Both the position numbers and the translations under genes were made by a program. Below, piece by piece: positions 55,050 to 64,000 of a stretch of DNA of 64,000 bases (its first letter is position 1; each line of letters opens with the position of its first letter). The notes beneath the pieces were generated by a model that saw only the letters and a list, made by a program, of their open reading frames with translations, did no database searches and was not told the DNA's origin. The stretch comes from Elephas maximus indicus (lineage: Eukaryota > Chordata > Mammalia > Proboscidea > Elephantidae): NCBI RefSeq assembly GCF_024166365.1, contig NC_064826.1, positions 20,608,001 to 20,672,000 of the forward strand. The letters run 5' to 3'.

Positions 55050-55740
55050 TCCTTTTTTTAAATTGTACACTAGGCGAAAATTTACAAAGCAACTTTGATT
55101 CCCTTTTAATAGTTTGTACATGAAGTGTTTCATGGCATTGGTTTCACTCCTTACATTCATATGTATAGATTTTAAAAGAGCACAATGCTCAAGGCGGACA
55201 TTCCTTACTAGCCAGGTGCTGCTTGGAAACTCTATGGGGCAGTTCTACTCTGTCCTATAGGGTCGCTATGAGTCGGAATAGATTCGACGGCACTCGGGTA
55301 AGCTAAACTATTGTTTGGTTTTAAGAAAACTTCAAGGGATATTTTTGGTTTAAGGTTTAAGGATTATCTCAGGGCAACAGTTTCGGGGGTTCATCCAGCT
55401 TCCAGGGCTCTAGCAAGTCTGAATTCCATGAGAATTTGCAGTTCCGTTCTGCATTTTCTCCTTTTTGATCAGGATTCTTCTATAGAATCTTTGATCAAAA
55501 TGTTCAGTAATGGTAGCCGGGCACCATCCAGTTCTGGTCTCATGGAAAAGGAGGCAGTTGTTCATGAAGGCAATTAGCCACACATTCCATTTCCTTCTAC
55601 TCTTCCTGATTGTTCTTCCTTTGTTGCTTCAGGAGAATGGAGACCAATTGTGTGCCTTGGATGGCCACGTACAAGCTTTTAAGACCCCCAGACATTACCC
55701 ACCAAACTAGGAGGTAGAACAGAAGCACTAAACACATTAT
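55050..55740 (-). mobile_element. L1 3' end with inserted truncated SINE
   Basis: Reverse L1 UTR: TTGTACACTAGGCGAAAATT near its tail, GGCACCATCCAGTTCTGGTC, TACAAGCTTTTAAGACCCCC. A 5'-truncated AfroSINE (+) lies at about 55207-55298 (GGGTCGCTATGAGTCGGAAT). Confidence 0.7.
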
Positions 55741-56471
55741 TAGGCCAATTAACTGGGATGTCCCTTGAAACCATGACCCTAAACCTCCAAATCAAGAAGT
55801 CAAATCCATGAGGTGCTTGGTTGACATAAGTAGCTTTAGCAGCTCAGTTATATTCTTAATCCCAGCTGGCTTTATTTTAAATATGGGCCATCTCAAGAGG
55901 GATTAGCAGAAAGATTAGCAAACCCACCATAACTTCTTGGGGAGAAACAGACACCAGCAAAATACTTGTCTATAGGATTGTCTCTATATAACAATGATTA
56001 TTTTTGTCTTGGTAGATATATCACAACCCATTCCAGAATTACATCAATCAGAGTCTGGTCAGGAAAAGAGAAGGCAGTCAATGGCCTGGGTATAAAAGGC
56101 TACTTTGGAAGTTAGGTGGAAGAGCTGGGAGAATTAAGGACAAGGAAAGTCAGGAGAGCCACAACTGATCTCAGCATAAAGCACTGAAATAGGTGGTTCT
56201 TAAGTGTTCGCTGGAAGCTGCTGAACTCAAGAATTGCTAAGAAAATCCCAACACCCATCTCAAGAGCTCATAGGGACACTGCTGACTCACCTATCCCCAT
56301 GCACCTGGTTACAACTGCCTCCAGAGAATGACGGCTCCTTCTGTTCATCTTCCAGACCTTGTGAGTTACTTCTGTGGGTGAACTCTACCCTGGAACCATT
56401 CAGGGAAGAAGATTCTGGGAAATGTAGTTCCAGGCTTCTCTTCCACAATGCAGAAACCTCAGACAATATTG
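55741..56471. other. Spacer, no gene seen
   Basis: Mostly unique sequence, possibly including upstream L1 parts. No exon recognised. Confidence 0.3.
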
Positions 56472-56918
56472 TGTAACTGTGGTAGATATTACACTTGTTT
56501 CTAATTATACACTCCCTCCCCTGCAAGATAATATATGCTTGCCTCCCCGTAGGTGTGTAAACTTCCCTGTCCAATGTCAGACTTGTCCATGAGACTTGCT
56601 TCAGCCAAATAAATGTGGGGTGTTGTGAATTACACCACATCTGAGCAAAAGCTGTAAATTTGTGCATATGATTTGGTGTCTTGCTGCTTGTTCTTCACTA
56701 TGAGAACAAATAAGGGTTACTCCACCAACCAGTCTAAAGCCTAGAGCTCAGATAAGACACGTGGAACAGAGCAGAGCCCCAGGCAATGCACAGGTCCACG
56801 AGTGAGAAAATGTTTGTTGCTGTAAGCCACTGAAATTTTAGCGTTGTTTGTTACCAGAGAAAAAGTGTTTACTACCGAAGTTGGTACCAACAGTGGGGCG
56901 TTACCATAACAAAACGCT

Positions 56919-57433
56919 TGTCTTAGTTATCTAGTGCTATGACAAAAATACCACAAGTGGATGGTTTTAATAAACAGCAATATATTCTCTCACAGTTTAG
57001 GAGGCTAGAGGTCTGAACTCAGGATGCCAGCTCCTAGGGAAGGCTTTCTCTCTCTGTCAGCTCTGGGAAAGGTCCTTGTCATCAATCTTCCCTGATTGAG
57101 GAGCTTCTCAGCACAGGGACCCCGGGCCTAAAGGATGCACTATTCTCCTGGCTATTTCTTGGTGGTATGAAGGCCCCACATCTCTCTGCTCGCTTCTCTC
57201 TTTTATGTCTCATAAGAGATTGGCTTAAGACATAACCTAATTGTGTAGATTGAGTCCTGTCTCATTAACATAACTGCCTATAATCCTGTTTCATGAACAT
57301 CATAGAGGTAGGATTTAAAACACATAGGAAAATCACATCAGATGACAAAATGGTGGACAACCACACGATATGGGGAATCATGGCCTAGCTAAGTTCACAC
57401 ACATTTTGGGGGGACACAATTCAATCCATAACA
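56919..57433 (-). mobile_element. Solo LTR inside the MaLR provirus
   Basis: Starts TGTCTTAGTTATCTAGTG and ends AATCCATAACA, flanked by ACGCT and ACCCT (one mismatch). Same family as 51965-52461, inserted just behind the provirus's primer-binding remnant. Confidence 0.75.
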
Positions 57434-57894
57434 ACCCTGTAATATGTGGTATTGGTTTCAGGGCCAGTGCCTACTGAGAGAACTCACAGGAGGCTGGAAA
57501 CTTGGCAGCCCATACTATGCAGTTGCAAAATATTTTGGTAAAATTGCTGCCTGTGATAACTTGGAAGGCAGAAAATGCACTTAATACAAGTATAGCTTGG
57601 GGTGAAAAGGGCTTAAGACAGAACGTTGGCAGGATGAATTAGTTACCATTAGTGGTAGCTGCATTTGATGAGATACTACAAGAAAAAGGTGACTCAGAAA
57701 AGAACTGGCCTGTTTTCATGCAAGGATAGTAGGGAAAAGAGAGTCCAGAAATTTCAGGACTTACAAGGTTGAAAGATGTTAACTGTTTATATCCAGTCGT
57801 GAGAGAGAACATTTTTAAAGACCCTGTGTTAAAGACCAAATCAACAGTGAGGCACTCAGGACTTTAAGATCTCTGATTGGATTACACGCCCCTT

Positions 57895-58555
57895 GTGATG
57901 GTTAAGATTGTGCGTCAAATTGACTGGGCCATGATTCTCAGTGTTCTGGCAGTTGTACGTTGTGATCACTTCCCTGTTGAGATCTGATACTTGATCACCC
58001 CCATGATGGGATCAGCTGTGAGTCAGTACCCATGGGAGCGGGGCCTGTGGTGGTTCACAGCCCCCCGCCCCCACACACGCCCCAGCCTTCATCTCTCTGC
58101 CCTCTGCCACCTAGCTCTTCCTTCTCTGCTTGCCGGGCCTTTTGCTTGTTCCTGGATCCTACTGCTGGCTTCTGTTTGTCTGACCTCTGGTTCTTGGGAC
58201 TTGAGCTAGCAGCTTACTGGTGGGCTTGCCGGCCGATCTTGGAATTTGTGGATCTTCACAGCCTGTGAAACGCAGCCCTATTCTCTGCCTGCTGATCTTG
58301 GTTTCACCAGCCTGCGGCTACATGAATCAGGAGAAGCCTGTGAACAACAGTCCTGCTCTCTGGCCTCCTGATCTTGGGTTCACGGTCGCCTGTGCCTACA
58401 TGAATCAGAAGTCTTTTTCGTGAATCATGGACTTGGGATGCTGCAGCCTCTACAACCACGTGAGCCATTTCCTTGATATAAATCTCTCTTTATATATATT
58501 TATACACTTTACTAGTTTTGCTTCTTTAGAGAACCCAGCCTAAAATACCCCTTAA
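57895..58555 (+). repeat. MaLR/MLT-like repeat, long
   Basis: GTGATGGTTAAGATTGTGCG, AAATTGACTGGGCCATGATT at the left; AATCTCTCTTTATATATATT and CTTCTTTAGAGAACCCAGCC at the right. Same class as 13850 and 33795, but with an expanded GC-rich middle containing two related segments (CTGCTGATCTTGG / CTCCTGATCTTGG). Confidence 0.6.
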
Positions 58556-59859
58556 TAATTTTTTTTTCATTTGGACAAAATGGCTCATGGAAAAGAGCCT
58601 AAAGAATGGTCCCCCAGAGCCCGATAAACTCAAAGCACCCGAAACTAAGTTGAGAGGTGTGTATCAGAAAGAGTTGTGGTTGTGGCTATTGCAAATGGAG
58701 TTGACCGGAAACTGCTAAATTGCAGTTCAATTAAAAGACAATTCTCTTTTTCAAAATACAAAATAACTCTTGGGCCCCCAATATTCCTTAAGCAGCAAGC
58801 AAACCTTGCTCAGCCACTGAGGACATTCCCCAGTGCCCTCTTCAGATGTGACCAGGGAGAATATAAGAAGAGGAAGGCCCCCACCCCCCACCTCCCCAAC
58901 CCCCAGAGTGTAACAATGAAGGGGCAGGGAGCTACTTCTAGGGAACAGACCCAAGGAACATTCCTGTCCCCAGGGTAACAGGACATCAAAACATTTGCCC
59001 AGTGGGATTACAGAATTGCTATGGACCCGTGATTGGTATGTACCTTCCATTTTTTCCCTTTTGGAGGAGGACTGTTTATTTAGGCTATCATCTTCCTGTT
59101 CCATCATTGTGTGGTGGTGGTGGGGGTTGTGGTCAGATAATTTCTTGTTGTTTTTACATTCCCAAGTCTCAAGATCAAAAGGGACTGCATCAGACCTGAT
59201 GTTGACCATGAGATCCTGGACTTTAGGTCTTATGTCATGACTGGTGAAGACTTTTGAAGTGACTTCCTTGAGGAGATGTATTTTGCATATAGGATAGGAG
59301 CAGATATTCATTCATGACCAGGAGGGCAGTCCTGTTCCCAGTTCACTTTTTCTACTGTAAGAGTATTATATATCCTCGCACTTGCCATCCTGCAGGTACA
59401 CTGCACTTCTCTGGCCCAGTGTTAGGTTTGTCCACATGAGTTGCTTTTGTTTGATGGAACATGAGCAATTTTGATTCAGCCACATCCAAGCAGATGCTTT
59501 AACTGTGCTTGCATGGTTTTGGTGTGGCCTCTTGCTACTGCCCCTCACTATGAGAACAGTATGTCCCATACGGTCTATTCCATCAGCCTAGTGCCAGAAT
59601 GAGAGGACTTATGGAGGACAGCCAAGCTACCAAGCCAAGCTGAGCTGGCAGAACCACAGCTGAGCCCAGGCCCATGGGCAAGAAATAAACGTTTATTGTA
59701 AGTCACTGAGATTTTGGAGTTGTTTGTATCAGTTTACTTCCAGGAAATAATCGGGACTAATACTAGATTTTGTATATTCACTCTCTTTAATTATAGCCTT
59801 CCTTCTTGTATCTAACATGTCTTTAAGACTGTCTAAAGAAGTTAAAGACCAAGTTACTA

Positions 59860-62103
59860 ACTCCAGGTCATTTTCCTTTTTATTAAAGTGCTTCAGCAGA
59901 TGAACAATGTTACCAACAATCAATGCAAACTTTACTGAAATATTCACAAATAAAAATTCTCAACTTTATAATAAATCACTCAAATAATGTCCTTTTTTTT
60001 ATGAAGTAATAGTAACCACCATTGGAGGGTGGATTACTTGAATTTATCCTAACCACACACATGGGTTCTCAAATTGGGAAATTCAACCCGGTTACCTTAG
60101 CATCTGGGGCTGGCCGTCAATACCTGACTGCTAGTCCCTTGGTGCCTCAGTTTCTCCATCTGCACTGAGAATTAATCTTCCCTTAGAGAAGAGTTATAAA
60201 CAGTCAAGTATGAAATGTTAAAGCTTAGCATACTTCTGTGACTCAGAAAGCAATCATGTGCATATCTTTGAAAAACCCAAATTTAGTTTACATTAAAAAA
60301 AAAAAACCTTTGATTATAAATCATAAGGGCAACTTATTTGTTCTTGACACACATTAAATACTACATGGCTTTAAAAGAAACAAACTGCTGATTGCTCTCA
60401 CCTTGGAAATTACCTTTTCATTCAAATCACATTAAAGTCATACTAGTCGGACCCTAGCTTAATAACATTCATGGATGATACGCTCAGTAAATGATTTTGA
60501 CTGCAATGAGGACTGCTGTCCTACTCAGGTAAAATTTACAAATTATTTTAAGAAGTTGTTTACATAATTATGTTCTTCATGACCTTTCCATTAAAACAGG
60601 AATTCTGCTACCCTCAAGCACAAAGAAGCAAATCTAAGGTTTCCTTATTAGAGTTTTGGTATACTTCCTCAGACATTGTAACTCCATCATGACTTCAAGT
60701 GACACTGGTTGGCAAGGGACAGCAGAGTAAATAAGCCAATTTTGACTAGACCTCCTGCACAGTTAAAGTGGCCTAGTGCCATCAGAGAAAATTTCAGTAG
60801 TGTCTATGTTGGGGAGTGCATTTAAAGGAAAAAGGTTGAAAACACAGATGACATAATTGTGCAGGCAGAAGAGAAAGAAAACCATCCCGACTGAATCAGA
60901 GACTTTGCTAAAAGCCTTGTTTCTATTAAGAAGTATGTGGTTCTACTGTAATAAGAGAGACGCTTAGAGCTTGGTACATCAACCCTTCTATTTTTCAAGA
61001 AATGTGCAATACTTTTAGGTAGAAATGGTATTGCTAAATCTCCACATGACACTTTGAAACTGCTAGCAGTAAAAAGAGAAAAAAAAATCATTAATCAACA
61101 TTGGAGAAGAAAAATGGTAAGCTGGGATGCCCTTGCTGTTCTATTCAATTAAAAAATAAATCGATCATGGGCACAAATGGACACAACCATTTCAATAAAT
61201 AAAGCCTCCTATAGTTAACTTGTCATTTGAAAAATGAATTGGATGAACAGGATAATTTTCTGCAGTGTACTCAGCCGTTTTAAGACTGAAGTTGTTTCAG
61301 AAACACGAAACACCCCTAGAGAAGGCCCCACTGTTACCTGTTGGTTGTGGTCTTTAAGATGGCATAGGACTCCATGCCGTAGGGAGAGTGCACAGGGAAA
61401 TCATTTCACATGGAACACAGGTCACTTTGGGAATGAAGAAAACGCACTCCACACAACATGCCTTTCTATCACATGCAGTATTTAGGGACTGGTAAATCAT
61501 CGCCCTTCCCAAAGGAGGTACAGGTGCTCTAAGATCTTCTCAGAGCTGATGAATTTAGGAAGAGGTGAGTGTGTATTCAGGATATCTTTCTCAAAATTTA
61601 AAACACAGAATTCCCAGTTGGTTTTGCCAAACCTCTGCAAAGTCCTAGGAATTCAGGTTGAGCCAGAAGAAAGCTTTCTCCCTATTTTATGACCTTTACC
61701 TGTCAGTCCCTGTGATGGACGCCAAGGGTCAAATGCCATAATGAACCTCCTCTCACTCTTGGGACCAGCAAAGGCCTAGTTCTAGGCAAGAGTAAAGCAG
61801 GGAGAGGCACCACCAGAGGGTTACCCAGGACTGATCCACCAATTTCCAAGACAACTGGGCACCCAGCTGACACAGGGCAGGTTACCAATTTGTTGTGACA
61901 CAGGATCCCAGCCTAGCATCACCTCCAGGCCCAAGAGCCCCCAGACTGGCCCTGAACTACACTGGAGGTCCTTGGGCTGGGCCAGATCTTCCCTTGACAA
62001 GCACTCCTAGAGGTGGAAACCAAGTCTGAATGGGCAGGGTAGGCAGAGCACCATTTATTGGGGCCAACCCCCACCTCTCAGATCTTTGTTGACAGGAGCC
62101 CAG
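59860..62103 (-). other. STRIP2: STRIP2 3' UTR (probable)
   Basis: 2.2 kb without recognised transposons between the STRIP2 stop and the MaLR LTR, in strong contrast to the neighbouring DNA. A minus-strand AATAAA (TTTATT at 59879-59884) would end the transcript near 59860. A nearer AATAAA (62054-62059) only ~45 bases after the stop could give a short isoform. The low repeat density is what I see; the UTR boundaries are inference. Confidence 0.55.
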
Positions 62104-62354
62104 TCAGTGACTTTGAAGCAGCTCCTCCCAGCAGATGGGCTGTGAAAACACCTCTCTCTCTAGCCAGAGCTCATACGAATAGTGGAAATCCTCAGGCAGA
62201 TCCAGCCTCTGGCCCAGAACACTCTGCAAGCAGTTATCCACAGGTGAAAACTCAGAGTCCTGGGGTCTGTCGTACCGGCGGCTGTTAAAGGCCTCGATAT
62301 TGGCCCTCAACGTGCATTCTTCTGCTTGGAAGTCCCATGGCCTGGCATCGATGT
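62104..62354 (-). CDS. STRIP2: STRIP2, striatin-interacting protein 2, terminal coding exon
   Basis: Last coding exon, 251 bases, encoding the C-terminal ~83 codons with a TGA at 62104-62106. The acceptor is clear: a long CT tract (TTTTTCTCCCTCTCTTCCC) then GACACAG, exon from 62354. The exon begins with two bases of a split codon, which fits the frame. Visible family signatures: RPWDFQAEECTLRANIE, FNSRRYDRP, VDNCLQSVLGQR, DLPEDF, ELWLEREVF and WEELLQ, all typical of the STRIP1/STRIP2 (FAM40) C-terminus. STRIP proteins are cytoplasmic core subunits of the STRIPAK phosphatase-kinase complex, binding striatins and PP2A, with roles in cell shape and migration. STRIP2 is preferred over STRIP1 because of the neighbouring SMKR1. 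Upstream exons lie outside the window. The frame is intact. Confidence 0.92.
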
Positions 62355-64000
62355 CTGTGTCGGGAAGAGAGGGAGAAAAAGTGCGTATAACGCAGGACAC
62401 TGCCACCCTGACCACAGAATATGGTCCATGGGACTCCAACAATGGCACTGCTCTGAATTCCTTTTCATATAAAGAGCAAAGTACAAAGTATAGCATACAG
62501 CATGCTGCCACTCAGGTTTAAAAACATCCATACATGCCCATAAATCCATGCTTGTATATGCAGAGACTCTCTTTGGAAGGGCAGCCTAGAACCTGGTAAC
62601 AGTAGTCCCCTCTGAGAAAGGAAATGAAGGCATGGGGGGACGTGGGCTTCTTATATTGAATTTCCTTTCTACCATTCTCACATTCTTACTATTCTGTGTA
62701 TCCTTCGTACTAGTTGTATGTATCCTTTTCCAAAAGGATAAGACAATTCCCTTTACTGAGCTTTCCCTAGGGCATGGGAATTTTCCATCTGAATGGAATC
62801 ACCAGATCCCAAGCAACAGGAAAGCACAGGAAGGGGTACAATAAGGAGGATCTGAAAGGACCAATTATGAAGACTTACTGATCCCTGGATTTATCCCCAG
62901 CACATGACTAACCTATGTGACAGTCTATGTTAAGGGTATGAGGTGGAGGCTTCCACGGAGGTAGCAACCGAAAGCAGCGAATTTGTTTTGCTTTTATTCA
63001 TTCCACTTGGACACTTATTTCAGGGCTAAGGCACATAGGTATTTCCCAGACCTCTACACCCCACACTCTATGATTTATCATAAGGAAGTGTAGTTCAGGT
63101 TTGGGTCCATCGTGACAGCAGTCACAGATGTGTCATTTGCAGGGTAAAACATTTTGGTGTTTTACACATTTATAAGACTTTAAGTAGCTAGTTGTGCTTG
63201 AAGGCCCAGAGTAGAAGTTGCATCCTGGCTTGTTATATGCCAATCGAATGCTTCCCTTAATTCCCTGAACCCTACTACAGCATCCTCTAAAATCCAAGCA
63301 GGTGACAAAATCCAGCAAAGACAAGCCATTAGTCGTCCTACCACAAGTTTTATATACAGTTATGCAAATAACAGCCAAATCCCACTACAGCAATGTCAGT
63401 ACAATTAAAACACTCCCCAAAATAAAGTTTTCCAAACTTTGACTTGAGGTTCATTTGTTCCAAGTATCTGAGGAGTATTGCTACATGATACAAATGTGTT
63501 ACTGAAAAAATTGTGTTCTAAACTAATCATATTTAAAATGTATTAGGGCTAATGGTCCATCTTATCATTGAGTCCTGGTATGTGAACCGCAGATCACGTT
63601 TCCCAATGAGAGGCAATACACGGTACCCGCTGTCGCCTAGCATGTACTAGAGCCGAAAAGCCTTAAGTGCATCACACCTTTAGATCTAACTTTCAGGTTA
63701 CAGGCAATAGCAGAGATAGAGGAAAAAGGTAAATGACACCAAAAGAAGCAAGCAGACAGATCCAGAGCTGGGCTATTCTGCAGGATAACTGGCCTAGTTC
63801 TTTAATAAGTCTGTGTTGTGGAAAGAAAAACAACTTAAAGAGTGTAAGAAACTGATGAAATTTGTGGTCCTGATTTGGAAAAAATAAAGAACATTTTGGG
63901 ACAAGTGGTAAATTCTGAACATTTGGGACAAGTAAGGAATTGATTATTAGATGAAATGAAAATGTACTGACAGGAAATGGTGTAGATTGTTAACTGAAAA
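62355..64000 (-). other. STRIP2: STRIP2 last intron, partial
   Basis: Minus-strand sequence upstream of the terminal exon. I looked for a further STRIP2 coding exon with flanking splice sites up to the window edge and saw none. The minus frame at 63133-63378 has several cysteines but no STRIP similarity. No AfroSINE was recognised here. Confidence 0.6.

Larger units (their letters stand above)
56472..59768 (+). mobile_element. Degraded MaLR-type provirus with two LTRs
   Basis: Two related LTRs (about 56472-56878 and 59300-59768) share TCACTATGAGAACA, TGTAAGCCACTGA-like and ATTTTAGCGTTGTTTG / ATTTTGGAGTTGTTTG phrases. Directly after the first is GTTGGTACCAACAGTGGGGC, the position and form of a primer-binding site remnant. 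Noncoding-like internal sequence lies at 57440-57890 and 58560-59290. MaLR elements lack an envelope gene, and no viral frame survives here. Two later repeats interrupt it (56919-57433 and 57895-58555). Confidence 0.6.

Noticed and set aside
62058-62288. Plus-strand frames over the STRIP2 exon
   Set aside because: Antisense shadows of the STRIP2 terminal exon.
62104-62511. 135-codon minus-strand frame taken as a complete gene
   Set aside because: Only the part up to 62354 is STRIP2. Upstream residues are intron translated past a clear splice acceptor.
1-64000. A novel defence, toxin or CRISPR-like system
   Set aside because: The window is vertebrate genomic DNA. Direct repeats are explained by transposons, target duplications and a minisatellite.

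Overview
This is mammalian intergenic and gene-flank DNA, almost certainly from an afrotherian and most likely an elephant-type genome (Proboscidea). The evidence is the repeat content. About 35 copies of a tRNA-derived SINE carry the AfroSINE head (A box like TGGCGCAGTGGTTAAG, B box GTTCGAA), with a body and tail reading CCTATAGGGTCGCTATGAGTC. There are several copies of an RTE-type LINE that shares the SINE's 3' tail, lineage-specific L1 3' ends, and older mammalian repeats (MIR, L2, L1M, MLT1/MaLR LTRs, hAT transposons). No bacterial genes, CRISPR arrays or operons are present.

Two protein-coding genes can be supported, both on the minus strand. At the right end, 62104-62354 is the last coding exon of STRIP2 (striatin-interacting protein 2, a STRIPAK subunit), followed by a probable 3' UTR of about 2.2 kb down to ~59860. 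In the middle, 37245-37442 is the main coding exon of SMKR1 (small lysine-rich protein 1), read to its stop codon with no disruption. Its promoter and first exon fall in a CpG island at about 43120-43900. The order STRIP2 then SMKR1 in the same orientation matches human 7q32, where NRF1 lies beyond SMKR1. The left 36 kb would then be the gene-poor stretch on the way to NRF1, and no exon was recognised there.

Layout: 1-36 kb is intergenic and densely packed with nested retroelements. The richest part is an LTR spanning 26283-30283 that holds AfroSINEs and an RTE element, which itself holds an L1 3' end. 36.7-43.9 kb is the SMKR1 transcription unit. 43.9-59.8 kb is the SMKR1-STRIP2 spacer, again mostly repeats: a solo LTR inside an L1 with a 5-bp target duplication, a hAT element with an 8-bp duplication, and a degraded MaLR provirus with two LTRs. 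59.8-64 kb is the STRIP2 3' end.

The most interesting regulatory observation is a pair of RFX-type X-box motifs in the SMKR1 CpG island. One is a perfect 14-bp palindrome that overlaps a candidate start codon and splice donor, suggesting ciliary-type control of SMKR1. I did not find a convincing, wholly new biological system. The other findings are mostly repeat-nesting history and regulatory hypotheses. Repeat family names come from recall of consensus features, not from a database search, and boundaries are approximate unless a target duplication is given.
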